Shown: positions 43,783 to 53,947 of the stretch, one piece after another
How positions within the stretch are numbered: the stretch's first letter is position 1
Layout: the number at the start of each line of letters is the position of its first letter
Source: Cephalopachus bancanus
Taxonomy: Eukaryota > Chordata > Mammalia > Primates > Tarsiidae
Assembly: GCA_027257055.1 (NCBI GenBank)
Contig: JAPVLO010000161.1
Coordinates: forward strand, 558,001 to 622,000
Length of the DNA stretch: 64,000 nt
Direction of reading: 5' to 3'
Notes under the pieces: model-generated
Told to the model about the DNA's origin: nothing
What the model saw: the letters and a program-made list of their open reading frames with translations, nothing else
The model's database searches: none
Program-made: the position numbers and the translations under genes

Positions 43783-44635
43783 CATTGGGAGCCAGCCATG
43801 GAGGCCCACAGAGCGTTAGGGATCAGGAAGGGCCGTTGACCCCGAGACCACTAGGATGCGTTCGGGAGCTATTTGACCCCATTTCCTCCCCCTTTCTACT
43901 CAGCACTAACCAGATTAAGCTCCTGTGAGCTCAAAATATAAAAATTCTGAGACTGGGACGAACACAAGCTCACTTGAGAAGCTCATTGCTCCCATTCTTC
44001 CACAAACTGCAGTTTTGGCTTTCACACAACTTAGAATTCAAACTCGTGTCACATCTAAGAGCCTTAGTATTGGTCACAGGCTTCCGGGTCATGATCTTAG
44101 GATTTATTGAAGGTGTAAATTGTAGAATATAGTTTTAGAAGACAGCCATTTTGTTGAAAGAATGCGGCTGGGTTACTTCAGGTAGCCCACTGTGAACTTT
44201 GGACGGGGCCACATTCCAAACATTCTGGGATGGGCCACTTTCGTTTGTAAAGTAAATACTTAAGCTTCTATAGAATTGTTTAACTTGGCATAAATCAATC
44301 AGTTTAGGATGAAAAGGTTTATAGAATATGTCAGTCATGGATTAGGTTATCCTTTGTTATGGGATTTTAAGATTATCATATGAAAAGGGTTTAAAGGCAA
44401 TCATTGATTAAGTTTTCATGGATTAAGGTTTCTGGTGGGTGGGGGACGCCCCTCCCACGTCTGACTTTGTGTATAAAAGACCTGTTGTAATTCCCAATAA
44501 GACTCACATCGCTTCTGCACTAGACTGCAGTCCAGTCTCTTTCTTTCTCTCTCTCTCTTTCTCTCTTCTTCCCAATTGCTGACGCCGTCTCCACCTTTGG
44601 GGCACCCTGAACCCGGCTGGAGCTGGTCTCCAGCA
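43781..44635 (+). repeat. Solo LTR inserted in provirus RNase H
   Basis: 855 bp starting TGCATTGGGAGCC and ending CTGGTCTCCAGCA, with a perfect 4-bp target duplication CTGT (43777-43780 and 44636-44639). Promoter-like TATAAAAGA is near 44472 and AATAAGA near 44498, followed by a CT-rich U5. The coding sense of RNase H continues across it (ELL then DAVGAPKK). It is unrelated by eye to the host provirus LTR. Family unknown to me. Confidence 0.88.
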
Positions 44636-46225
44636 CTGTTGGATGCTGTAGGGGCCCCTAAGAAGGTAGCAGGTATGCATTGCAGGGGACACCAGAGGGG
44701 AGACTCCAGGGTCGCCCAAGGAAACCAAATGGCAGACTGGGAGGCCAAATGTGCAACCTCCCAGGAAACAGCAGAGCCGGCAGCTTTTGCTGCAGCATTG
44801 TTCCCCAGTCCGTTGGCAGAATGGGACCCTAATTATTCACAGCACAAGCAGACGTGGTTCGAAATGGCAGCTGGTGGAAATTTAAGGATGGGCGAGTCAT
44901 CGTCCCTGAGGCTTTGGCTCCAGCCTTCATCAAGCAGTTACATCAGGAAACCCATATGGGGCTGGACAGCCCTCGAGACCATGTTAGGCCTGCACTTTTA
45001 TGTTCCCTGACTCTCCAGCATAGTCTGGGCGGTATGTGAGCCATGGGAAGTGTGTGCCCGAAACAACCCACAGCAGGGGCCTAGAATCTCCCCAGGAGTA
45101 CAGAGTGTTGGAGGGGCTCCATTTGAAAATATAGTTGTGAACTTTACTGAGCTTCCCCAGGTCAGGGGCTACAAACATCTCTTAGTTTTTGTGTGTACTT
45201 TCTTGGGTTAGATAGAAGCCTTTCCTACCTACACCAAAAAGGCACATGAAGTGGCGCGACTCTTCTAAAGGAAATCATTCCCCAATTTGGAATCCCGATC
45301 ACTATAGGGTCAGACAATGGGCCAGCATCTGTAACTGAGGTAATATAGTCAATGGCAAGAGGCTTAGGAATCACGTGGACATTACACACCACTTACTGTC
45401 CCCAGTGCTCTGGAAAGGTGGAACGAATGAACTGGGTTCTGAAATTACAGCTAAGCAAACTATATCAGGAAACCCACCTACGTTGGGATCAACTGTTGCC
45501 AATTGCTTTTTTAAGAATCCCACCATAGCCGGGCTCTGTGGCTCAGCCTGTAATCCCGCGCCTTTGGGAGGCTGGGGTGAGTGGATTGCCTGAGCCCGCA
45601 GGTTCGAGACCCGCCTGTGCAGTGAGACCTCATCTCTACAATAAATCAAAAAATCAGCCGGCGTGGTAGCGCATGCCTGTAATTCCGGCTACTCGGAAGG
45701 CTGAGGCAGAAGGATCACTGGAGCCCAGCAGGTTGAGGCTGCGGTGGCCGGGAGCGGCCACTGTACTCCAGTCTGGGCGACAGAGTGAGATTTCAACTCA
45801 AAAAAAAAAAAAAAGAATTTCACTAAGCAGACAGGGTTCTCCCTTTTGATATTCTTTACGGGTGCCCTCTCCCCATTATTAAGGGCATAAAGGGGCATTT
45901 AAAGGAGGTGGGTAACCTTGCTCTAAGACAGCAAATGCAAACTCTTGGCTTGGCTGTCATTGCTATACATCATTGGGTTAGTGAGCGGTTGCCTATAAAC
46001 TTAACCACAGATGCTCACCCCTTTAGACCAGAAAATGCTGTATGGGTAAAGGAATGGAACATCCAGCCCTTAAAGCCTCTTTGGAGAGGTCCATTTACTG
46101 TCATTTTGTCCAACCCACATTGTAACCCTTTTGTCCAACCCTACATGGTAAAGGTAGCAGAGGTGAGTCCCTGGATGCATCACAACAGTGAAACCAGCCT
46201 TCCGAGACGGCGAATGCACTTCTGA
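44636..46225 (+). pseudogene. pol: RNase H end and integrase remnant
   Basis: 44640-44780 holds the RNase H C-terminus (MHCRGHQRGD, NQMADWEAK). The integrase then follows in shifting frames. HQETHMGLD at about 44938 belongs to the N-terminal zinc domain. In the catalytic core, the first Asp of the D,D-35-E triad is read as Asn (AAC at 45140), the second is in GSDNGPAS (Asp at 45312) and the Glu is in GKVERMN (45421), with a one-base shift between them. After an Alu (45528-45812), the C-terminal domain is open at 45908-46225 with WRGPFTVIL. It is non-functional through stops, shifts and the Asn change. Confidence 0.85.
45528..45812 (+). mobile_element. Alu SINE inserted in integrase
   Basis: Lineage-specific full dimer with imperfect duplication AAGAATCCCAC/AAGAATTTCAC on the two sides. 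The left arm has GGTTCGAGACCCGC and the right arm the full GTGGCCGGGAGCGGCCAC hairpin. Confidence 0.95.
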
Positions 46226-46376
46226 TCCATCTGCACCAGGAAAGCTGACTATCTGAAGAAAGCAGGCTGCAACCCCAGGACCCTGCTTTAGTCACTCTGG
46301 AAGCTGACTAATCTATGCACGGCAGAAGCCTGAGGAGTTGACCACTTAACAAACAAATGGACTGTGGTACACTGTA

Positions 46377-46700
46377 ATGCAGTGTCTTCCTTTGCTAGTG
46401 CCTATTGCTGTAATTCTTGTCTTGGTTTTTGCTGTAGGTCTGGCGATGGTCACTCCAGATGGCTGGACCCATGGCAAAAGGTTACTAATAGCACATGTAC
46501 CCGTTCCAACCTGGAAAGGTTGGAACCTCGGAAACTCTCATAGGGACCATATTAGCAATTGTAAGAATATGTCTAATTCTACTCTGCCTAGCCCCTTGAA
46601 TTATAAGATCTATCTCCAACCTCATTGAGGCCATGGGCAGCACATGTCATGATACTATGGCAACACCAGCCCCTAAACCAAGATGATGCTCTTTGACCCT
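46377..46700 (+). pseudogene. env: env remnant: leader joined to transmembrane tail
   Basis: The frame starting at 46377 has a strongly hydrophobic leader (PLLVPIAVILVLVFAVGLA) typical of an Env signal peptide. Only about 40 codons later, in another frame at roughly 46550-46650, a hydrophobic, Ile/Leu-rich stretch resembles the membrane anchor and cytoplasmic tail of a gammaretroviral TM protein. The surface subunit, cleavage site and most of the transmembrane subunit are absent, so no envelope can be produced. The assignment rests on position before the polypurine tract and on hydrophobicity. Confidence 0.65.
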
Positions 46701-46715
46701 AAAAGGATCCAAGCA

Positions 46716-46728
46716 TCAAAGGGGAGAA
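46716..46728 (+). other. Polypurine tract of provirus
   Basis: CAAAGGGGAGAA lies directly before the 3' LTR, the expected place for plus-strand priming. Confidence 0.8.
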
Positions 46729-47170
46729 CGAGGCAGAGGTCTTTCTGAAAATGTAGAAAAAAACAGAAAAAGGGGAAATAAATGATTCCCTGCTTCTTTG
46801 TGCTTTCTCTTTCCAGGGCTTTTGACTTTGGCAGGCTACATGTTTAAACCTTTGGCAGAAACCAATCAGAAGAGTAATCCTGTAAACCCATCAGCAAATA
46901 GGACAAGTAATTGAGATGATTATGTAAAACCAATCAATGTGCTGTAAGACTAATGGCAGCCCCTAGCTATAGAAAATCCAATCAAATTGTATGGTGCCAA
47001 TAGGTTACCTTATAAGGAAGGCAAAGGGGTCACATGTAAAGAGAAGTTAAAATGTATATAAATTACAAATGAATATAAGGCAATGCCTTGCTGCGAATGC
47101 TGAAGCATGAATAAATGCTGTTTCTGGCAAAGAAGCCTTGGTGTCCCATCTCTGGAAAATTCCTGCTACA
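46729..47170 (+). repeat. Provirus 3' LTR
   Basis: 442 bp aligning with the 5' LTR. The first base pair is CG rather than TG, and the end is CTACA. It keeps CCAATCA boxes, TATAAGG and AATAAA (near 47110). Confidence 0.92.
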
Positions 47171-47178
47171 TGCTTTCA

Positions 47179-48334
47179 CTGAACTAGTTGTTTTTTCATG
47201 GTATGTTACTTTTAATTGAAAGAACAACTGATGGACAAGCTGTGTGACACAGTTCCTTGGAAATGAACAAAGTGAGCCTGTCACTTCCAGTTAAGCAACT
47301 CACAGTATTCATTACCAATGATAAAATTCAAGTTTTTAAGTGAATATTAGAATTTTGGAAAACCTGTGTCTGCCACCATGAGTTTGACAGCTTCCCAATA
47401 CTTAACTTGGTGGTGATATTGACGAATATGATTTTTTTGATAGTGTATAATAAAATGTGTCCCTGTTTGGAAGACCTGTGTAACTCATTGAACTAATGTA
47501 TTCCAGAGGACCCAAATATGATGCTATAAGCTATGTTGCAATAAAAGATCTATTCAAAGTGTAGGCAGATCAATGGGTTTCAGTGTAATAGGGTATAAAA
47601 AATTCATTCACGTTTCAGATTCCCCATTGCATCTAGCCTTTTTAAAATGACCTCATGCTGCATTTTGTATAGTGTCAAAGAATATCCACAATTATTTGCA
47701 AAGGCCATTATTAAAATACTCCTCCCTTTTCCAACTGCATTTTTGTGTGAGGTTGAATTTTCTTTACCTACATCAACCAAAATGACATATCTCAAAACTC
47801 AGTGCAGAAGCAGATGTAAGTCCAATTGTCTTATATTAAGCCAGATAATACAGCGGTTTACAAAAATGTAAGAAAATGCCACTCTACTCACTACATTTGT
47901 TTTGAAAATACTTGCATTTTCTTTTCTTTTTTTTTTTTTTGAGTTGGAATCTCACTCTGTTGCCCAGGCTGGAGTGCAGTGGCACTCTCATGGCCACCAC
48001 AGCCCCGACCTGCTGGGCTCAGGTGATCCTTCCACCTCAGCCTTCCAAGTAGCTGGAACTACAGGTACACGCCACCACGCCTCGCTAATTTTTTGATTTG
48101 TTGTAGAGATGAGGTCTCACCAAGTTGCCTAGACTGGTCTTAAACCCATGGGCTCAGGTAATCCTCTCACCTCGGCCTCCCAAAGTGCTGGGATTATAGG
48201 CGTGATCTACCATGCCTGGTCTAATACTTGCATCTTCAAGTAAAAAATGCTATTCACATGAATACATGATTGATTTGTTAGTATAATTTAGAACATGGTA
48301 AATATCAATAGTTATAAAAGACCTACCTTAGGTC
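47179..48334 (+). pseudogene. hAT (Charlie-type) transposon, right part with C-terminal transposase relic
   Basis: It resumes the element of 38807 at CTGAACTAGTTG. Coding echoes include AATGAACAAAGTGAGCCTGT and ATTTTGGAAAACCTGTG. An open stretch at 47647-47871 shows KEYPQLFAKAIIKILLPFP and FLCEVEFS, the hAT C-terminal dimerisation region. An antisense Alu (47924-48222) interrupts the 3' UTR. The right terminal repeat is not clearly seen before the MaLR LTR at 48335. Confidence 0.75.
47924..48222 (-). mobile_element. Alu SINE, antisense
   Basis: Full dimer in the hAT relic. Duplications AATACTTGCATTTTC (from 47907) and AATACTTGCATCTTC (from 48224) differ by one base. Confidence 0.95.
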
Positions 48335-49083
48335 TGTATTAGTTTTCTGTTGCTGCTGTAACAAATTACCACAAATCTCATGACTTGAAACAATACAAAT
48401 TTATTATTTTATGGTTTTGTAGGTTAGAGTCTGACATGGTTCTCACTGGGGTAATATCAAGGTATAGGTGGGGCCACATTCTTTCTAGAGGCTCTTGGGG
48501 AGAATCTGTTTTCTTGCCTTTTCTGAATTCTAGAGACCACCAGCATTCTTTGATTCATGGCCCCCTCCTGCATTTCTAAAGTCAGCAGTGCTGATTTCTT
48601 TGACCATTCTCCCATAGTCATATCTTCCTCTCTGACCCCAGTTGGGAAAGGTTCTCCACTTTTTTTTGAGTTGGCGTCTCATTCCGTTGCTCAGGCTGGA
48701 GTGCAGTGGCACACTCACGGCCACCCCACGGGTCGACCTGCTGGGTTCCGGTGATCCTTCCGCTTCAGCCTTCCAAGTAGTCAGAGTTACAGGTGCGTGC
48801 TACCATGCCTGGCTTTTTTTTTTTTTAATTGTAGAGATAAGGTCTCGCCAATTTGCCTGGGCTGGTCTTGAATCCGTGGGCTCAGGCAATCCATTCACTT
48901 CGGTGTCCCAAAGTGCTGGGATTACAGGTTGAGCCACCAGGTCTCCACTTTTAAAAATTCATGTCATTAGATTGGGCCCATCTGAATAATTCGGTATGAT
49001 CTCCCCATTTTCTTACTTGGAAGCAAATGTACAAATTCCCTTTTGCTATGTAAAGTAGCTGAAAGGGCATAACGTGGAGTCGA
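48335..49083 (-). repeat. MLT1-type MaLR LTR (antisense), right part of its sequence
   Basis: TCTGTATTAGTTTTCTGTTG, GTAACAAATTACCACAAATC and GATTGGGCCCATCTGAATA follow an antisense MLT1 LTR. An Alu splits it (48667-48939). Two LTRs (49084-50690) interrupt it again before the end at about 50765. Confidence 0.8.
48667..48939 (-). mobile_element. Alu SINE, antisense
   Basis: Dimer with duplication GGTTCTCCACTTTT/GGTCTCCACTTTT at its two ends. The middle carries a CACGGGTCGACCTGC variant. Confidence 0.93.
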
Positions 49084-50025
49084 TGAAAGGAGGGACCCCG
49101 AGAAACTGAGAACGAACTTAGTTCACAATCTGCCTCAGCATAGCATATTCGCTTAGGCGGACACGCTTTGAATCTAGCACAGGTTAAACATAGATAGATA
49201 CATTTCAAATAGGCAGGTTTTAGGAAGTGTTCAGATATTTTACTGCAGGCCAAGCTGGCAGTCTACCACCTCTCCACCGCCCCCCCAACTCCACACATCC
49301 CCATTAGGTGCAAGACAAGGACAGCCCAACCATTCAACTTATGATTTAGCATAATAACCTCTAAGAAACTTTCAGGTCCCTTAGCTGGCTGAAGCCATAG
49401 AAATGATGAAAAGACTGCATTTTTGCTAAAGAGCTTGTGGATTGAAAACATCTGGCAGTTCTCTTGCAGGAAAAACCTCTCCCCTTGTCTCCTCTCATCT
49501 AGCACACCACCGTGGCAGCAACCATGTGACTCACTCGCCCTGCTGTCTATCACCTGATGTCAGTACTTGTGCTTACCTGCCCCTTCATGATAATGTGGAT
49601 CAGACCACCACCCAATCACCTTAATGACCTTCCCCCATCAAAGGGAAGGGTTAAAAGGACTCAGCCATGAGCAGCCATTTGCCACTGCCAGGTCATTGTG
49701 GCCATTGCCAGGCCATTGCGGCCATTGCCTTGGTAGGCTATGGTGTGGCCGTGTGCTCTTTGAGCTACGGCCAGGCCATGTTTCCTGGCTTTGGCCCCCT
49801 CCTCTACCTTGAGGAAGTGAATCTGCTCTCTCTCTCAGATTTACTTTCTCAATAATGCATATTTTCTAATCTAACTTCTGTGCAATTCTTTGCATCTTTC
49901 ATGTGACATTGGATCACACGCCAGACACACCCAGTGGCGTGGGTGACCTAACATTCTGGAGGTCCTGCTGGGAGTGTGACTCTAACATTTTTGGAGGTCC
50001 TACCGAGATCCTAATATAGCCAGTG
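49084..50025 (+). repeat. Solo LTR, sister of the minus-strand LTR at 39511
   Basis: TGAAAGGAGGGACCCCGAGA at the start corresponds, in reverse complement, to the right edge of 39511-40482. Shared landmarks are CTTTGAATCTAGCACAGGTT, the GGCCATTGCCAGGCC repeats (49676-49735), the promoter-like GGTTAAAAGG (about 49649), a CT tract, and two GGAGGTCC units near the end. The right boundary is approximate. Confidence 0.8.
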
Positions 50026-50690
50026 AGCAGCCATTTTAACACTGCTTAGCTTTGTCATGTTTCTCTAGCAGTTCACTTTACCCTCTAATCGCTAGCCAAA
50101 GATGGAACTAGTTTCCCAGAGGTAGCTATTGATAATTGTTTTACAACCCCTTCCCCAGCTTGTTTTATTCTAATTAGCTTGTCTATTTCAAGTATTTGCC
50201 TCCACCCATAAGACCCAAGTTAACCTAATCAGCCCTTCGTGATCTTCATGACACAGACAGACTCCATCACGATGGCAGCAATCATGTGACTGACCCACCC
50301 ATCTGCCTGCCGTCCATCATCTGATGTCAGTACCTGTGCGTACCTGCCCTCCGTGATGACATGGAGTAGACCACCACCCAACCACCTTAACAACCTGCTC
50401 CCATCCAAGGGAAGGGTTAAAAGGCATTCAACTTCAAACAGCAGCCAGCATTGCTTTGTTAAACTCTGGTGTGTCCACATGGCTTTTTGAGCTATGGCTG
50501 TCTTGTTTGGCCCCCTCCCCTCCCTTGGGGAGGTGAATTTCTTCTAATTTACTTTCTGAATAAACTATATTTCCAATCTAACTGCTGTGCAGTTCTTTGT
50601 GTCTTTCATGCACCACTGGATTGCACAATCCTACTCCAGTGGGTGTGATTTAATATTTTGGAGGTCCCACTGGGATATAGTTTTAACCTA
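50026..50690 (+). repeat. Related LTR with different 5' half
   Basis: From 50245 on it matches the 49084 LTR (ATGGCAGCAATCATGTGACT, GGGAAGGGTTAAAAGGC, AATAAACTATATTTCC, GGAGGTCCCACTGGGAT). The first 200 or so bases have no counterpart in it. Boundaries are approximate. Confidence 0.7.
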
Positions 50691-51540
50691 ATAGTAACAT
50701 AGTCACAGGTTCAAGTAATAAGAGTATGTACAATCTTGAGGGTTCATTATTCTGCCAACTGCAGTTTACTCCCGGTCTTTAAAGGTTCACTTCTGTTTTA
50801 CAAAGAAATATACATTCATCTCATCCTAAGGGTCCCAAAAGTCTCAATCCATTACAGCATCAACTCAAAGTCTAAAGCCTCATCTAAATCTCAGCAATTC
50901 CAAAGTTTCAAATCTTGCCATCTAAGTAAAATGTGGGTAAAACTCTGAGTATATTTCATTCTGGAGCACAATTCCTCTCCATCTGTGGACCTATGGGACT
51001 AGAAAACAAGTTATCTACTTCCAGAATATAATTGTGGGAAAGGCATGGGACCACAGTTATAGACATTCTGGTTCAAAAGAAGGGAAATGGAAGAAAAAGA
51101 GGAATCACTGGTCCTAAGCAATTCTGAAATTCAACCAGGCTAATGTCATTAACTTTCAAGGTTTGGGAACAAGTATTTGTGGTTCGTGGTTCTGCCCTCT
51201 GGGCTTAAGGCTCTACCATTATTCTGCTTACCACAGGGTCCTTAATGATTTTTAAGAATGCAAAGGAGTCTTGACCAAAGATCTGCATTAGAACAGATGT
51301 GCTAGAGATTGGTGCCAGGAACTCCTGTTGAGAAGGATTCTGAGGTTGTCTGGATTCAGCAGGGAGAGTGCTTCGATCAGTTAGTAATGTCTGCTGTGGT
51401 CCTGGAGGGGTATTGTGGTATGGGCACCATTCCTGTATCATCCATGAAGATCCCTCTGGCTTTGCTGGTCTCTGACTCTGTGAACATTCTCAGAATATTC
51501 TGAATGTTCTCAGAACATTCTCGAAGGTCTAGTTAATAGA
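50691..51540 (-). mobile_element. MaLR LTR end and internal region (antisense)
   Basis: ACATAGTCACAGGTTCAAGT and TTCATTATTCTGCCAACTG complete the MLT1 LTR. GGTCCCAAAAGTCTCAATCC, CATTACAGCATCAACTCAAA and ACAAGTTATCTACTTCCAGA are MaLR internal sequence. Together with 48335-49083 this forms the 3' part of a minus-strand MaLR element. Confidence 0.75.
51482..51526. promoter_or_regulatory. Heat-shock-element-like GAA/TTC array
   Basis: Nine alternating GAA and TTC pentamer cores in 45 bp. The last three (GAACATTCTCGAAG, 51513-51526) match the HSF1 consensus nGAAnnTTCnnGAAn perfectly. The block is also a partial palindrome. Function is inference. Confidence 0.55.
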
Positions 51541-51544
51541 ACAA

Positions 51545-52220
51545 GAAACAGCTGCAGACTACCAAGGACCAGTTACCTTTTAGGCAAAGCTGACTTTGGG
51601 AAAAATGATGAGCTATATTTTTTGCTACTATTCCAATTTCTGTTTTCACCTGTGCCTCTTCTATCTACAAATTCAAGATCTTGGCATATTTTGTCACTCT
51701 CATTTGAATCTCACCTGATAAAATAATACACCAAACACACTTTTACTGAAGCGTATACAGCTGGTCAAGCTAAATGTACTAGCCTTTCGGGGAGGTTCAA
51801 CTTTTATTGCAATACAAAGTCTTCAGCAAGCAAATTCCAAACCGATGCTCTTTCTGTTTTTTAAACACAAAAGTCTTGATCTCCCATTCTGATAAGATTC
51901 TACGAAAGGGAGTCCTAATATTGTCTGAACATGCCTACTTGTCAGGAAGAAACTGTTAAGTTTTATTTTCTGAAGTCTGTGTTGTGAAAATATTACAAAT
52001 ACGAATCATATTATAATATTTGATGATGTTCTTTCCAACTCATTCTGTCCCTTATCCAGGCCCTTGCAGTCTCAAAGTAGCCTAAGAAAGAATTAGGTTT
52101 TTCATCCTACCCCATCCTAAGTTGAGAATCCTTGCCTTAAATTGTGGCAGAATGTATTTTCCAAGATGTCATCAATAAGATCTCTTGTTTGATATGTTCT
52201 TTCATCAGTATTTTAACATC
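51545..52220. other. Unassigned, probably degraded repeat
   Basis: AT-rich sequence after the MaLR internal region. It may be its continuation, but I cannot support a call. Confidence 0.35.
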
Positions 52221-52224
52221 AACA

Positions 52225-52690
52225 CACCTCTCACTGAGATGTGAGGACTACATCCCCTCCAGTGGAATCTGGGTCGCCTATGACTATGGAAGACGTGACA
52301 CTATGTGACTTCCGACGCTAAGTCAGAAAAGGCAATTCAGTTCCAGCCTCATTCAGTTGCAACCTTCATTCTTGGAGTCCAGCTACCATGCAGCAAAGAA
52401 GCTCAGGCAGTAAGAAGAGACTATGGGCAGGGGTCTAGCCAACAGCCCCAGCTGAGGTCCCAGCTGACAGCCAGCATCAACCACTGATGGTTAGTGAACA
52501 AGTCTTCAGAGCCACTGGTGTTTGAAACGTACTAGTTGTGTCCCAGATATCATGGACTAGAGATGAGTTGCCCCCATTGAGTCCTGTCCAAGTTGCAGGT
52601 CCATGGGCAAACAAATGATTATTATTTTAAGCCTCTACATTTTGGGGTGGGTTACTATATAGCAACCATGACTGGTACACAAGTCAAAAG
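52225..52690 (+). repeat. Old LTR (MLT/MaLR-like)
   Basis: GATGTGAGGACTACATCCCC, CAGTTCCAGCCTCATTCAGT, GCAAACAAATGATTATTATT, TTAAGCCTCTACATTTTGGG and the end CATGACTGGTACAC follow an ancient MaLR/ERVL-type LTR. Confidence 0.6.
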
Positions 52691-52694
52691 AGGA

Positions 52695-53035
52695 TCTGTC
52701 ATTGGCAGATTATTGGGAGAGATATATTTGGAACTAGTTTCCTTGTTTCTCTATTTCATCCTTCACTGCCATGGTCTCCAATGCAGTTGGGTGAGACAGC
52801 CTGTGAGATCTGAGTTTGATCAATTCCCCCATTTCCCTTGCCAATGTCTGTTATTAAGTGTATATATGAGGCTTTTCCTTTTTTTTTCTTTTTAAGGACT
52901 CTGTGTGAGCTGTGTAACTTATTTGGGCTGTGAGTTCTTCATCTGTCAAAGGAGGAGTTGGACCAAACTTTCTGATTTCTTAATTTTCTTTTCCTCATGT
53001 TTCTCACTGCTTCAAATTTAACAATAAAAATTGTA
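52695..53035. other. Unassigned low-copy sequence
   Basis: No feature can be supported. Confidence 0.4.
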
Positions 53036-53040
53036 AACTT

Positions 53041-53334
53041 AGCCGGGCTCGGTGGCTCAGCCTATAATCCCGTGCCTTTGGGAGGCTGAGGTGAGTGGAT
53101 TGCCTGAGCCCACGGGTTTGAGACCCGCCTGGACAACTTGGCGAGACCTCATCTCTACAATAAATAAAAAAATGAGCCGGGCATGGTAGCGCGCACCTAT
53201 AGTTCCAGCTACTTGGAAGGCTGAGGCGGAAGGATCGCCGGAGCCCAGCAGGTTGAGGCTGCCGTGGCCAGGAGCGGCCACGGCACTCCAGTCTGGGTGA
53301 AAGAGTGAGACTCCAACTCAAAAAAAAAAAAAAA
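53041..53334 (+). mobile_element. Alu SINE, lineage-specific family
   Basis: Full dimer with head AGCCGGGCTCGGTGGCTCAG and CTCCAACTCA tail. No clear flanking duplication. Confidence 0.94.
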
Positions 53335-53637
53335 GAAAAAAAATAGATATATGCAGATGGGCTAACATGTTGCTTAAGAGATGTGTACTAGGTTTACACA
53401 CTGGGAGACAGGCAGCTGACACACCAACAAGGGACAAGTGGAGTGAGTACCTATTAACAAAAATTTGAAGAAGAAGCGATACTGCTTGAACCCTTCTAAT
53501 TTTCTTGTCTTACCCCCGAGGCATGAATGGGGAGAACAACTGGATGAGAACATTTTTTTCACTTTCCATATTTCAGGAAGAAGAGCCCTTTGGAGCCTGG
53601 TGACCTAGAATGACGTGATGTGAAAACCTGGAATGTG

Positions 53638-53947
53638 GCTGGACGCGGTGGTTCACACTTATAATCCTAGCACTTCGGGAGGCTGGGGTGAGAGGATTGC
53701 CTGAGCCCACAGGTTCGAGACCAGTCTGGGCAACTTGGTGAGACCTCATTTCTACAATCAACCAAAATTAGCTGGGCATGGTGGCATGTGCCTATAGTTC
53801 CAGCTACTTGGAAGGCTGAGGCAGAAGGATCGCCAGAGCCCAGCAGGTTGATGCTGGGGTGGCTGTGAGCATGCCACTGCACTCCAGCCTGGGCGACAGA
53901 GTGAGACTCCAGCTCAAAAAAAAAATAATAAAAGAAAGAAAAGAAAA
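53638..53947 (+). mobile_element. Alu SINE, full dimer
   Basis: 16-bp perfect duplication GAAAACCTGGAATGTG at 53622-53637 and 53948-53963. The tail is an AAAGAAAAG-type run. Confidence 0.95.

Larger units (their letters stand above)
40483..47170 (+). mobile_element. Defective gammaretrovirus-like endogenous provirus
   Basis: Order: 5' LTR, Gly-type primer site, leader, gag, protease, remnants of RT and RNase H, integrase, a much-deleted env, polypurine tract and 3' LTR. It sits inside the minus-strand LTR with 4-bp flanks TCCT (40479-40482) and TGCT (47171-47174, one change). Later insertions are an Alu in gag, a solo LTR in RNase H and an Alu in integrase. Every gene is broken and the element cannot encode a working virus. 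The two LTRs differ at roughly one base in ten by eye, so the insertion is old. Confidence 0.9.

Noticed and set aside
46377..46628. Intact short membrane protein gene
   Set aside because: Its position directly before the polypurine tract and 3' LTR, and the frame shift into an anchor-like stretch, make it an env remnant.
49955..50025. tRNA-Thr primer site and internal region of a provirus after the 49084 LTR
   Set aside because: The sister copy at 39511 carries the same GGAGGTCC units inside its target duplications, so they belong to the LTR itself. No internal retroviral sequence follows.
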